Assembly (NCBI RefSeq): GCF_963678635.1
Contig: NC_087071.1
Span: 24,442,013 to 24,506,012, forward strand
Reading direction: 5' to 3'
Length of the DNA stretch: 64,000 bases
DNA from: Symsagittifera roscoffensis
Taxonomy: Eukaryota > Xenacoelomorpha > Acoela > Convolutidae
Both the position numbers and the translations under genes were made by a program. How positions within the stretch are numbered: the first letter of the stretch is position 1; every line of letters begins with the position of its first letter. The notes below the pieces were generated by a model, which saw only the letters and a program-made list of their open reading frames with translations, was not told where the DNA came from and did no database searches. Of the stretch, positions 36,087 through 49,000 are shown piece after piece.

Positions 36087-36202
36087 TATTCCAAGTTAAA
36101 TAAATGACAGAGAACCGGTTAGCAAAAAATTTTAATTTTTTAATTTTTAAGCAACTTTTAGGAGCTTTGAAACATTGAAATTCAACCAGTTATTTTATAA
36201 CA

Positions 36203-37171
36203 TAGTTCCGCTCGTGGAAGTATTGAATATTTCAAGCAAGCTAGTCTACCTCTGAATCTTCAATAGTTCAAGTTATCTCATACGCGGAACCGGTTCGCAA
36301 AAAGAATTGAGTTTTTAAGAAAGATATTCAAGCTTTGAAAATTTGAATTCTTTCAAGTTTTTTCAAAGACAAAAACGGTTTGCCAAAAAGCTGAAATTTT
36401 TCAGCAAGCAATTTGAGCTACGAAGTTTTGAAATATTCCAAGTTAAATAAATGACAGAACCGGTTAGCAAAAAAGTGTAATTTTTTAATTTTAAGCTAGT
36501 TTTTGGAGCTTTGAAACGTTGAAATTTAACCAGTTATTTTATAGCATAACTCCGTTTGTGGAAAAATTGAATATTTCCACCAAGCTAGTCTACCTCTGAA
36601 TCTTCAATAATTCAAGTTATCTCATACGCGGAATCGGTTCGCAAAAAGAATGAAGTTCTTAAGTATTCTATTCGAGCTTTGAAAGTTTGAATTCTTTCAA
36701 ATTTTTTCAAAGACGAAAACGGTTTGCCAAAAAGCTGACATTTTTCAGCAAGCAATTTGTGCTACGAAATTTTGAAATATTCCAAGTTAAATAAATGACA
36801 GAGAACCGGTTAGCAAAAAAGTGTAATTTTTTAATTTTTAAGCTAACTTTTGGCGCTTTGAAACTTTTAAATTTAACCAGTTATTTTATAGCATAGTTCC
36901 GCTCGTGGAAGTATTGAATATTTCAAGCAAGCTAGTCTACCTCTGAATCTTCAATAGTTCAAGTTATCTCATACGCGGAACCGGTTCGCAAAAAGAATTG
37001 AGTTTTTAAGAAAGATATTCAAGCTTTGAAAATTTGAATTCTTTCAAGTTTTTTCAAAGACAAAAACGGTTTGCCAAAAAGCTGAAATTTTTCAGCAAGC
37101 AATTTGAGCTACGAAGTTTTGAAATATTCCAAGTTAAATAAATGAAAGAACCGGTTAGCAAAAAAGTGTAA
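36203..37171 (-). repeat. Terminal units of the inverted block, 691-bp duplication
   Basis: TAGTTCCGCTCGTGG and the following roughly 275 bp at 36203 recur at 36894 (offset 691), including the variant TTTTTAAGAAAGATATTC. The second copy is cut by the orientation switch at about 37171. Confidence 0.82.
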
Positions 37172-38880
37172 TTCTGTCATTTATATAATTTGAATTATTT
37201 CAAAATTTCGTAGCTCAAATTGCTTGGTGAAAAATCTCAGCTTTTTTGCGAACCATTTTCGTTTGAAAAAACTTGAACGAAATCAAACTTTCAGAGCTCA
37301 AATAGCTTGCTTAAACACTCCATTCTTTTTGCGAACCCATTCAGCGTATGAGATAACTTAAACTATTTAAGATTCCGAGCTTGACTAACTTGCTTGAAAA
37401 AGTCAACCCTTCCACGAACGGACTCCTTCTATGAAATAACTTGTTATATTTTAAAGTTTCAAAGCTCCGATAGCTAGCTTAAAAAATTTACGGAAATATG
37501 CTATAAAATAACCGGTTAAATTTCAAAGTTTCAAAGCTCCAATAGCTAGCTTAAAAATGTATCTTTTTTAGCAAACCGATTCTGTCATTTATATAACTTG
37601 GAATTTTTCAAAGTTTCCTAGCTCGAATTGATTGCTGAAAAATCTCAGCTTTTTTGCAAACCGTTTTTGTATTTGAAGAAACTTGAAAGAAATCAAACTT
37701 TCAGAGCTCGGATAGCTTGCTTAAATACTCCATTCTTTTTTCGAACCGGTTCTGCGTATGAGAAAACTTGAACTATCTAAGATCCAGGGCTTGCCAAGCT
37801 CGCTTGAAAAAGTCAACCCTTCCACGAACGGATTCCTACTATGAAATAACTAAATATATTTCAAAGTTTCAAAGCTCCAAAAGCTAGCTTAAAAACTTAC
37901 ACTTTTTGCTAACCGATTCTGCCACTTATATAAGTTGAAGTATTTCAAAGTTTCTTAGCTCAAATTGATAGCTGAAAAACCGCAGCTTTTCCGCAAAATG
38001 TATTCGCCTTTGATGAAAATTGAAATACTTCAAACTAACTTTTAAAACTCGAATTTCTTGCTGAAAAACTTCATTTTTTTGCGAACCGATCCAGCGTATG
38101 AGATGACTTGAACTATATGAGATTCAGGGCTTGACTAACTTGCTTGAAAAAGTCAACCGTTCCACGAACGGACTCCTTCTATGAAATAACTTGTTATATT
38201 TCAAAGTTTCAAAGCTCCAATAGCTAGCTTAAAAAATTTACGGAAATATGCTATAAAATAACCGGTTAAATTTCAAAGTTTTAAAGCTCCAATAGCTAGC
38301 TTAAAAAATTATCTTTTTTAGCAAACCGATTCTGTCATTTATATAACTTGGATTTTTTCAAAGTTTCCTAGCTCGAATTGATTGCTGAAAAATCTCAGCT
38401 TTTTTGCAAACCATTTTCGTATTCGAAGAAACTTGAAAGAAATCGAAATTTCAGAGCTCGGATAGCTTGCTTAAATACTCCATTCTTTTTTCGAACCGGT
38501 TCTGCGTATGAGAAAACTTGAACTATCTAAGATCCAGGGCTTGCCAAGCTCGCTTGAAAAAGTCAACCCTTCCACGAACGGATTCCTTCTATGAAATAAC
38601 TTAATATGTTTCAAAGTTTCAAAGCTCCAAAAGCTAGCTTAAAAACTTACACTTTTTTGCTAACCGATTCTGCCACTTATATAAGTTGAAGTATTTCAAA
38701 GTTTCTTAGCTCAAATTGATAGCTGAAAACCGCAGCTTTTCCGCAAACTGTATTCGCCTTTGATGAAATTTGAAATATTTCAAACTAACTTTTAAAACTC
38801 GAATTTCTTGCTTAAAAACTTCATTCTTTTTGCGAACCGATCCAGCGTATGAGATGACTTGAACTATATGAGATTTTAGC
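37172..38880 (+). repeat. Forward satellite with 750-bp tandem duplication
   Basis: Forward orientation resumes at ATTCTGTCATTTATATAA. The variant GGGCTTGCCAAGCTCGCTTG at about 37788 recurs at 38538 (offset 750). The match spans about 37380-38120 and 38130-38870, including a doubled monomer a containing GGAAATATGCTATAAAATAACC. Confidence 0.87.
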
Positions 38881-41600
38881 TAAATTAGCTTGCTTGAAAA
38901 AATCAAACTTTTCGCAAAACGATTCCGTCTATCAGGTAAATTGAAATAACTCAAAGTAAAGAAGCTTGAACAGCGATCTTACAAAAATCAACCTTTTTGG
39001 GGACCAATTCCTTCTATGAGAAAAACTCGTTATATTTCATATTTTCAAAGCTCCAATAGCTAGATTGAAAAATTACACTTTTTAGCTAACGGATTCTGTC
39101 ATATAAACAACTTGGAATTTTTCAAAGTTTCGTAGCTTAATTTTATTGCGGAAAAACCTCAGTTTTCTCGCAAACAGTTTTGGTTTTCGACGAAACTTGA
39201 AAGAAACCAAACTTGCAGAGCTCGAACAGAATGCTTAAGAACTTCATTTTTTTGCGAACCGATTCCGCGTATGAGATAACTTGAACTATTGAAGATTCAG
39301 AGGTAGACTACCTTGCTTGAAATATTCAATACCTCCACGAACGGAATTATGCTATAAAATAACCGGTTCATTTTCAAAGTTTCAAAGCTCCAATAGCTAG
39401 CTTAAAAACTTACACTTTTTTGCTAACCGATTCTGTCATTTATATAACTTGAATTATTACAAAATTTCGTAGCTCAAATTGCTTGCTGAAAAATCTCAGC
39501 TTTTTCGCAAACCATTTTCGCGTTTGAATAAACTTGAAAGAAATCAAACTTTCAGAGCTCGAATAGCTTGCTTAAACACTCCATTTTTTTGCGGACCCAT
39601 TCCGCGTATGAGATAACTTGAACTATTTATGATTCAGGGCTTGACTAACTTGCTTGAGAAAGTCAACCTATCCACGAACGGACTCCTTCTATGAAATAAC
39701 TTGTTTTATACCGAGGTTTCAAAGCTCCAAAAGTGAGCCTAAGAAACTACAATTTTTTGCTGACCGATTCTGTCATTCATACAAATTGATTTATTTCAGA
39801 TACAGAGCTAGACTACCTTGCTTGAAACATTCAATACCTCCACGAACGGAATTATGCTATAAAACAACCGGTTCAATTTCAAAGTTTCAAAGCTTCAATA
39901 GCTAGCTCAAAAACTACACTTTTTAGCTAACCAATTCTGTCATTTATAAAACTCCGAATTTTTCAAAGTTTCCTAGTTCGAATTGATTGCAGGAAAATCT
40001 CACCTTTTTTGCAAACCATTTTTGTATTTGAATAAACTTGAAAGAAATCAAACTTTCAGAGCTCGAATAGCTTGCTTAAAAACTTCATTCTTTTTGCGAA
40101 CCGATTCAGCGTATTAGATAACTTGAACTATTGAAGATTCAGAGGTAGACTAGCTTGCTTGAAATATTCAATACCTCCACGAACGGAATTATGCTATAAA
40201 ATAACCGGTTCATTTTCAAAGTTTCAAAGCTTCAATAGCTAGCTCAAAAATTACACTTTTTTGCTAACCGATTCTGTCATTTATATAACTTGAAATATTT
40301 CAAAATTTCGTAGCTCAAATTGCTTGCTGAAAAATCTCAGCTTTTTGGCAAACCGTTTTTGTCTTTGAAAAAACTAGAAAGAATTCAAACTTTCAAAGCT
40401 CGAAAAGAATGCTTAAGAACATCATTCTTTTTGCGAACCGATTCCGCGTATGAGATAACTTGAACTATAGAAGAATCAGAGCTAGACTACCTTGCTTGAA
40501 ATATTCAATACCTCCACGAACGGAATTATGCTATAAAATAACCGGTTCATTTTCAAAGTTTCAAAGCTTCAATAGCTAGCTCAAAAATTACTCTTTTTAG
40601 CTAACCGATTCTGTCATTTATAAAACTCCGAATTTTTCAAAGTTTCCTAGCTCGAATTGATTGCAGGAAAATCTCACCTTTTTTGCAAACCATTTTTGTA
40701 TTTGAATAAACTTGAAAGAAATCAAACTTTCAGAGCTCGAATAGCTTGCTTAAACACTCCATTTTTTTTGCGGACCCATTCCGCGTATGAGATAACTTGA
40801 ACTATTTATGATTCAGGGCTTGACTAACTTGCTTGAGAAAGTCAACCTATCCACGAACGGACTCCTTCTATGAAATAACTTGTTTTATACCGAGGTTTCA
40901 AAGCTTCAAAAGTGAGCCTAAGAAACTACAATTTTTTGCTGACCGATTCTGTCATTCATACAAATTGATTTATTTCAGATACAGAGCTAGACTACCTTGC
41001 TTGAAACATTCAATACCTCCACGAACGGAATTATGCTATAAAATAACTGGTTAAATTTCAAAATTTCAAAGCTCCAATAGCTAGCTTAAAAATTTACACT
41101 TTTTTGCTAACCGATTCTGTCATTTATATAACTTGAAATATTTCAAAATTTCGTAGCTCAAATTGCTTGCTGAAAAATCTCAGCTTTTTGGCAAACCGTT
41201 TTTGTCTTTGAAAAAACTAGAAAGAATTCAAACTTTCAAAGCTCGAATAGAATGCTTAAGAACATCATTCTTTTTGCGAACCGATTCCGCGTATGAGATA
41301 ACTTGAACTATAGAAGAATCAGAGCTAGACTACCTTGCTTGAAATATTCAATACCTCCACGAACGGAATTATGCTATAAAATAACCGGTTCATTTTCAAA
41401 GTTTCAAAGCTTCAATAGCTAGCTCAAAAATTACACTTTTTAGCTAACCGATTCTGTCATTTATAAAACTCCGAATGTTTCAAAGTTTCCTAGCTCGAAT
41501 TGATTGCAGGAAAATCTCAGCTTTTTTGCAAAAAATTTTCGTATTTGAATAAACTTGAAAGAAATCAAACTTTCAGAGCTCGAATAGCTTGCTTAAATAC
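38881..41600 (+). repeat. Satellite with 1179-bp duplication
   Basis: Four-mer units. The run TTGCGGACCCATTCCGCG through CTATCCACGAACGGACTCC and TTATACCGAGGTTTC at 39590-40030 recurs at about 40769-41210 (offset 1179). A monomer variant, ATACCTCCACGAACGGAATTA, appears repeatedly here on the + strand. It is the forward counterpart of the TTCCGTTCGTGGAAGTATTG variant abundant inside the inverted block, so the two regions share an ancestor despite opposite orientation. Confidence 0.85.
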
Positions 41601-44600
41601 TCCATTCTTTTTGCGAACCCATTCCGCGTATGAGATAACTTGAACTATTTAAGATTCAGAGCTTGATTAGCTTGCTTAAAAACATCAAACTTTTCGCAAA
41701 ACGATTCCCGTCTATCAGGTAAATAGAAAACACTCAAAGTTTCAAAGCTTGAACAGCCATCTTACAGATTCCAAGCTTTTTTTGTGGACCAATTTGTTCT
41801 ATCAAAAAACTTGCTACATTTCGAAGTTTGAAAGCTCCAAAAGCTAGCATAAAAAATTACACTTTTTTGCTAACTGATACTGTCACTTATATAACTTGAA
41901 ATATTTAAAAATTTTGTACCTCAAATTGATTGCTGAAAAATTTCAGCTTTTTTGCAAACCATTTTCGTCGTTGAAAAGGTTGAAAGAATTCAAAACTTCA
42001 AAGCTCGAATACCTTGCTTAAGCACTTCATTCTTTTTGCGAATCGATTTCGTGTATGAGATAACTTGAACTACTTAAGATTCAGAGCAGGACTATCTTGC
42101 CTGAAAAAATCAACACTTTCATGAACGCAATTTGTCTATGAAACAACTTGTTATATTTAAAAGTTTCAAAGCTCCATTAGCTAGCTTAAAAAAAGTTACA
42201 CTTTTTTGCAAACCGATTCTGTCATTGATATAACTTGGAATTTTTCAAAGTTTCGTAGCTCGAATTGATTGCTGAAAAGTCTCATTTTTTTCGCAACCCG
42301 TTTTCGTCTTTGATGCAAATTGAAAGAATTCAAACTTCCAAAGCTCGAATAGCATGCTTAAACACTCCATCTTTTTTGCGAACCGATTCCTTGTATGAGA
42401 TAACTTGATCTATTTAAGATTCAGAGCTTGACTAGCTTGCTTAAAACATTCAAACTTTTCGCAAAACGATTCTGTCTATCAGGTAAACTGAAATAACTCA
42501 AAGTTTCATAGCTTGAACAGCCATTTTAAAAAATTCAATTTTTTTGCGGACCGATTCCTTCTATGAAAAAAGTTGTTTTCTTTCAAAGTTTAAAAGCTCC
42601 AATTGCTAGCTTAAAAAATAAATGTTTTTTGCTAACCGCTTCTGTCATTTATAAAACTTGGAACTTTTCAAAGTTTTTTAGCTCCTATTGATTGCTGAAA
42701 AATCTCAGCTTTTTCGCAAACCGTTTTCGTCTTTGCAGCAAATTGATAGAATTCAAACTTTTAAAGCTCGAATACCTTGCTTAAGCACTTCATTCTTTTT
42801 GCGAATCGATTCCGCGTATGAGATAACTTGAACTATTCAAGATTCAGAGCTGGACTAGCTTGCCTGAAAAATTCAACATTTTCATGAATGCAATTTGTCT
42901 ATGAAATAACTTGTTATATTTCAAAGTTTCAAAGCTCCAATAGCTAGCTTAAAAAATTACATTTTTTGCTAACCAATTCTGTCATTTATATAACTTGGAG
43001 TTTTTCAAAGTTTCGTACCTCGAATTAATTGCTGAAAAATCTCAATTTTTTCGCAAACCGTTTTCGTCTTTGCAGCAAATTGATAGAATTCAAACTTTTA
43101 AAGCTCGAATACCTTGCTTAAGCACTTCATTCTTTTTGCGAATCGATTCCGCGTATGAGATAACTTGAACTATTCAAGATTCAGAGCTGGACTAGCTTGC
43201 TTAAAACATTCAAACTTTTCGCAAAACGATTCTGTCTATCAGGTAAACTGAAATAACTCAAAGTTTCATAGCTTGAACAGCCATTTTAAAAAATTCAATT
43301 TTTTTGCGGACCGATTCCTTCTATGAAAAAAGTTGTTTTCTTTCAAAGTTTAAAAGCTCCAATTGCTAGCTTAAAAAATAAATGTTTTTTGCTAACCGCT
43401 TCTGTCATTTATAAAACTTGGAACTTTTCAAAGTTTTTTAGCTCCTATTGATTGCTGAAAAATCTCAGCTTTTTCGCAAACCGTTTTCGTCTTTGCAGCA
43501 AATTGATAGAATTCAAACTTTTAAAGCTCGAATACCTTGCTTAAGCACTTCATTCTTTTTGCGAATCGATTCCGCGTATGAGATAACTTGAAATATTCAA
43601 GATTCAGAGCTGGACTAGCTTGCCTGAAAAATTCAACATTTTCATGAATGCAATTTGTCTATGAAATAACTTGTTATATTTCAAAGTTTCAAAGCTCCAA
43701 TAGCTAGCTTAAAAAATTACATTTTTTGCTAACCAATTCTGTCATTTATATAACTTGGAGTTTTTCAAAGTTTCGTACCTCGAATTAATTGCTGAAAAAT
43801 CTCAATTTTTTCGCAAACCGTTTTCGTCTTTGCAGCAAATTGATAGAATTCAAACTTTCAAAGCTCGAATACCTTGCTTAAGCACTTCACTCTTTTTGCG
43901 AATCGATTCCGCGATTTTTGCGAATTTGAACTCTTTAAGATTCAGAGATGGACTAGCTTGCCTGAAAAATTCAACACTTTCATGAACGCAATTATTCTAT
44001 GAAATAACTTGTTATATTTCAAAGTTTCAAAGCTCCATAAGCTAGCTTAAAAAATTACATTTTTTGCTAACCAATTCTGTCATTTATATAACTTGGAGTT
44101 TTTCAAAGTTTCGTACCTCGAATTAATTGCTGAAAAATCTCAATTTTTTCGCAAACCGTTTTCGTCTTTGCAGCAAATTGATAGAATTCAAACTTTTAAA
44201 GCTCGAATACCTTGCTTAAGCACTTCATTCTTTTTGCGAATCGATTCCGCGTATGAGATAACTTGAACTATTCAAGATTCAGAGCTGGACTAGCTTGCCT
44301 GAAAAATTCAACATTTTCATGAATGCAATTTGTCTATGAAATAACTTGTTATATTTCAAAGTTTCAAAGCTCCAATAGCTAGCTTAAAAATTTAACTTTT
44401 TTTTTGCTAACCGATTCTGTCATTTATATAAAATGAAATTTTTCAAAGATTCGTAGCTCGAATTGAATGCTGAAAATCTCAACTTTTTTGCAACCCGTTT
44501 TCGTCTTTGAAGCAAAATGAAAGAATTCAAACTTTCAAAGCTCGAATAGCATGCTTAAACACTCCATTCTTTTTGCGAACCGATTCCTTGTATGAGATAA

Positions 44601-46000
44601 CTTGAACTATTTAAGATTCAGAGCTTGACTAGCTTGCTTAAAAAGTTAAAACTTTTCGCAAAACAATTCTGTCTATCAGGTTAAATGAAATAACTCAAAG
44701 TTGTAAAGCTTAAACAGCCATCTTAGAAAATTCAACCTTTTTGCGGACCGATACCTTGTATAAAAAAAACTTGTTCTATTTCAAAGCTTCAAAGCTCGAA
44801 TACCTTGCTTAAGCACTTCATTCTTTTTGCGAATCGATTCCCGCGATTTTTGCGAATTTGAACTCTTTAAGATTCAGAGCTGGACTAGCTTGCCTGAAAA
44901 ATTCAACACTTTCATGAACGCAATTATTCTATGAAATAACTTGTTATATTTCAAAGTTTCAAAGCTCCATAAGCTAGCTTAAAAAATTACATTTTTTGCT
45001 AACCAATTCTGTCATTTATATAACTTGGAGTTTTTCAAAGTTTCGTACCTCGAATTAATTGCTGAAAAATCTCAATTTTTTCGCAAACCGTTTTCGTTTT
45101 TGCAGCAAACTGATAGAATTCAAACTTTTAAAGCTCGATTACCTTGCTTAAGCACTTCATTCTTTTTGCGAACCGATTCCTTGTATGAGATAACTTGAAC
45201 TATTTAAGATTCAGAGCTTGACTAGCTTGCTTAAAAAGTTAAAACTTTTCGCAAAACAATTCTGTCTATCAGGTTAAATGAAATAACTCAAAGTTGTAAA
45301 GCTTAAACAGCCATCTTAGAAAATTCAACCTTTTTGCGGACCGATACCTTGTATAAAAAAAACTTGTTCTATTTCAAAGCTTCAAAGCTCGAATACCTTG
45401 CTTAAGCACTTCATTCTTTTTGCGAATCGATTCCCGCGATTTTTGCGAATTTGAACTATTTAAGATTCAGAGCTGGACTAGCTTGCCTGAAAAATTCAAC
45501 ACTTTCATGAACGCAATTTTTCTATGAAATAACTTGTTATATTTCAAAGTTTCAAAGCTCCAATAGCTAGCTCAAAAAATTACTCTTTTTTTGCTAACCG
45601 ATTCTGTCATTTATATAACTTGGAGTTTTTCAATGTTTCGTACCTCGAATTGATTGCTGAAAAATCTCAATTTTTTCTTAAACCGTTTTCGTTTTTGAAG
45701 CAAATTGATAGAATTCAAACTTTCAAAGCTCAAATAGGATGGTTAAACACTCCATTCTTTTTTCGAACTGATGCCGCGTATGAGATAAATTGAACTATTT
45801 AAGATCCAGGGCTTGACCAATTTGCCTGAAAAAGTGTCAACCCTTCCACGAACGGATTCCTTCTATGAAAAAACTTGTTTTGTTTCAAAGTTTAAAAGCT
45901 CCAGAAGCTAGCTTAAAAATTACACTTTTTTGCTAACCGATACTGTCATTTATGTAACTTGAAATATTTAAAAATTCCGTACCTCAAATTGATTACTGAA
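41601..46000 (+). repeat. Satellite with 760-bp and 592-bp tandem duplications
   Basis: TTAAAACATTCAAACTTTTC at 42441 recurs at 43201 (offset 760). The match continues for a full unit, and a partial third copy follows to about 44270. A second tandem pair, offset 592, links 44781 and 45373. A core variant in which GTATGAGATAAC is replaced by ATTTTTGCGAAT (giving CGCGATTTTTGCGAATTTG) appears near 43912, 44845 and 45437 and marks related copies. Confidence 0.85.
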
Positions 46001-49000
46001 AAATCTCAGCTTTTTCGCAAACCGTTTTCGTCCTTGAAAAGATTGAAAGAATTCAATTTTTCAAAGCTCGAATACCTTGCTTAAGCACTTCATTCTTTTT
46101 GCCAATCGATTCCGCGTTTGAGATAACTTGAACTATTTTAGATTCAGAGCTGGACTAGCTTGCCTGAAAAATTCAACACTTTCATGAACGCAATTATTCT
46201 ATGAAATAAATTGTTATATTTCAAAGTTTCAAAGCTCCAATAGCTAGCTAAAAAAATTTACATTTTTGCTAAACGATTCTGTCATTTATATAACTTGGAA
46301 TTTTTCAAAGTTTCTTACCTCGAATTGATTGCTGAAAAATCGCAACTTTTTTGCAACCCGCTTTCGTCTTTGAAGCAAATTGAAAGAATTCAAACTTTCA
46401 AAGCTCGAATAGCATGCTTAAACACTCGATTCTTTTTGCGAACCGATTCCTTGTATGAGATAACTTGAACTATTTGAAATTCAGTGCTTGACTAGCTTGC
46501 CTGAAAAATTCAAACTTTTCGCAAAACGATTCTGTCTATCAAGTAAATTGAAATAACTCAAAGTTTCAAAGCTTGAACAGCCATCTTACAAATTTCAGTT
46601 TTTTTGCGGACCGATTCCTTCTATGAAAAAACTTGTTATATTTCAAAATTACAAAGCTCCAAAAGCTAGTTTAAAAAACTAACCTTTTTTGCCAACCAAT
46701 TCTGTCATTTATATAACGTGAAATATTTCAAAATTTCGTAGCTCCTATTGATTGCTGAAAAATCTCAGCTTTTTTGCAAACCGTTTTTGTTGTTGAAGAA
46801 AATTGAAAGAATTCAAACTTTCAAAGCTCGAATAGCTTGCTTAAAAACTCCGTTATTTTTGCGAACCAATTCCGCGTATGAGGTAACTTCAACTATTTAT
46901 GATCCAAGGCTTAACTAGTTTGCTGGAAAATTGTCAACCCTTCCACGAACGGATTCCTTCAATAAAATAACTTGTTAAATTTCAAAGTTTCAAAGCTCCA
47001 AAAGCTGGCTTAAAAAATTACACTTTTTTGCTAACCGATTCTGTCATTTATATAATCTTAAATATTTCAAAGTTTCGTAGCTCAGATTGATAGCTGAAAC
47101 ATCTCAGCTTTTTCGCGAACCTTATTCGTCTCTGAAGAAAATTGAAAAAATTCAAACTATCAAAGCTCGAATAGTTTGCTTAAATACTCCATTCTTTTTG
47201 CGAACCGATTCCGCGTATGAGGTAACTTCAACTATTTATGATCCAAGGCTTAACTAGTTTGCTGGAAAAGTGTCAACCCTTCCACGAACGGATTCCTTCT
47301 ATGAAATAACTTGTTATATTTCAAAACTTCAAAGCTCCAAAAGCTAGCTTAAAAGTTTACACTTTTTTGCTAACCGATTCTGTCATTTATATAACTTGGA
47401 ATTTTTCAAAGTTTTGTAGCTCCTATTGATTGCTGAAAAATCTCAGCTTTTTCGCAAACCGTTTTTGTCTTTGAAGAAACTTGAAAGAATTCAAACTTTC
47501 AAAGCTCGAATAGCTTGCTTAGAAACTTCGTTATTTTTGCGAACCCATTCCGCATATGAGATAACTTGAACTTTTTAAGATTCAGAGCTTGATTAGCTTG
47601 CTTGAAAAAAATTCAAACTTTTCGCAAAATAGTTCTGTCTATCAGGTAAATTGAAATAACTCAGAGTCTCAAAGCTTGAGCAGCCATCTTACAAAATTCA
47701 AAATTTTTGCGGACCTATTCCTTATATGAAAAAAACCTGTTATTTTTCATAGTTTCAAAGCTCCAATAGGTACCTTAAAAAAATACACTTTTTCGCTAAC
47801 ATATTCTGTCATTTTTTTAAATTGGAATTTTTCAAAGTTTCGTAGCTCAATTTTATTGCGGAAAAATCTCAGCTTTTTCTCAAACCGTTTTTGTTTTCGA
47901 AAAAACTTGAAATAAACCAAAAAAGCAGAGCTCGAATAGCTTGCTCAAAAACTTCATTTTGTTTGCGAACCCATTCCGCGTATCAGATAACTTGAACTAA
48001 TTAAGATCCAGGGCTTGACTAGCGTGCATGAAAAAGTCAACCCTTCTACGAACGGATTTCTTCTATGAAATAACTTGTTATATTTCAAAATTTCAAAGCT
48101 CCAAAAGCTAGCGTAAAAATTACACTTTTTTGTTAACCGATTCTGTCATTTATATAACTTGAAATATTTCAAAGTGTTGTAGCTCCTATTGATTGCTGAA
48201 AAATCTCAGCTTTTTCGCAAACCGTTTTTGTTTTTGAAGAAACTTGAAAGAATTCAAACTTTCAAAGCTCGAATAGCTTGCTTAGAAACTTCGTTATTTT
48301 TGCGAACCCATTCCGCATATGAGATAACTTGAACTTTTTAAGATTCAGAGCTTGACTAGCGTGCATGAAAAAGTCAACCCTTCCACGAACGGATTCCTTC
48401 TATGAAATAACTTGTTATATTTCAAAAATTCAAAGCTCCAAAAGCTAGCTTAAAAAATTACACTTTTTTGCTAACCGATTCTGTCATTTATATAATCTGA
48501 AATTTTTCAAAGTTTGGTAGCTCAGATTGATAGCTGAAACATCTCAGCTTTTTCGCGAACCTTATTCGTCTTTGAAGAAAATTGAAAAAATTCGAACTTT
48601 CAAAGCTCGAATAGCTTGCTCAAATACACCATTCTTTTTGCGAACCCATTCCGCGTATGAGATAATTTGAACTATTTAAGATTCAGCGCTCGACTAACTT
48701 GCTTGAAAAAGTCAACCCTTCCACGAACGGGCTCCTTCTATGAAATAACTTGTTATGTTTCAAAGTTTCAAAGCTCCAATAGCTTGCTTAAAAAATTTAC
48801 ACTTTTTTGCAAACCGATTCTGTCATTTATATAACTTGAAATACTTCAAACTTTCATACCGCAAATTGATAGCTGAAAAATCTCAGCTTTTTCGCAAACC
48901 CTTTTCGTCTTTGAAGAACATTGAAAGAATGCAAACTTTCAAAGCTCAAATAGCTCGCTGAAAAACTCCATTCTTTTTGCGAACTGATTCCACGTATGAG

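Larger units (their letters stand above)
23276..37171 (-). repeat. Inverted 13.9-kb satellite block
   Basis: From 23276 every monomer reads in reverse: cores appear as GGAATCGGTTCGCAAAAAG and linkers as AAGCTAGTCAAGCTCTG. The block ends at about 37171, where reverse GGTTAGCAAAAAAGTGTAATT runs directly into forward ATTCTGTCATTTATATAA. Monomer types, read backwards, keep the four-mer a-b-c-d order. No N bases lie at either edge. From 26640 onward many copies of type a carry extra bases (TTTTTTAATTTTTAAGCTAGC), a sub-family seen only inside this block. Confidence 0.95.
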
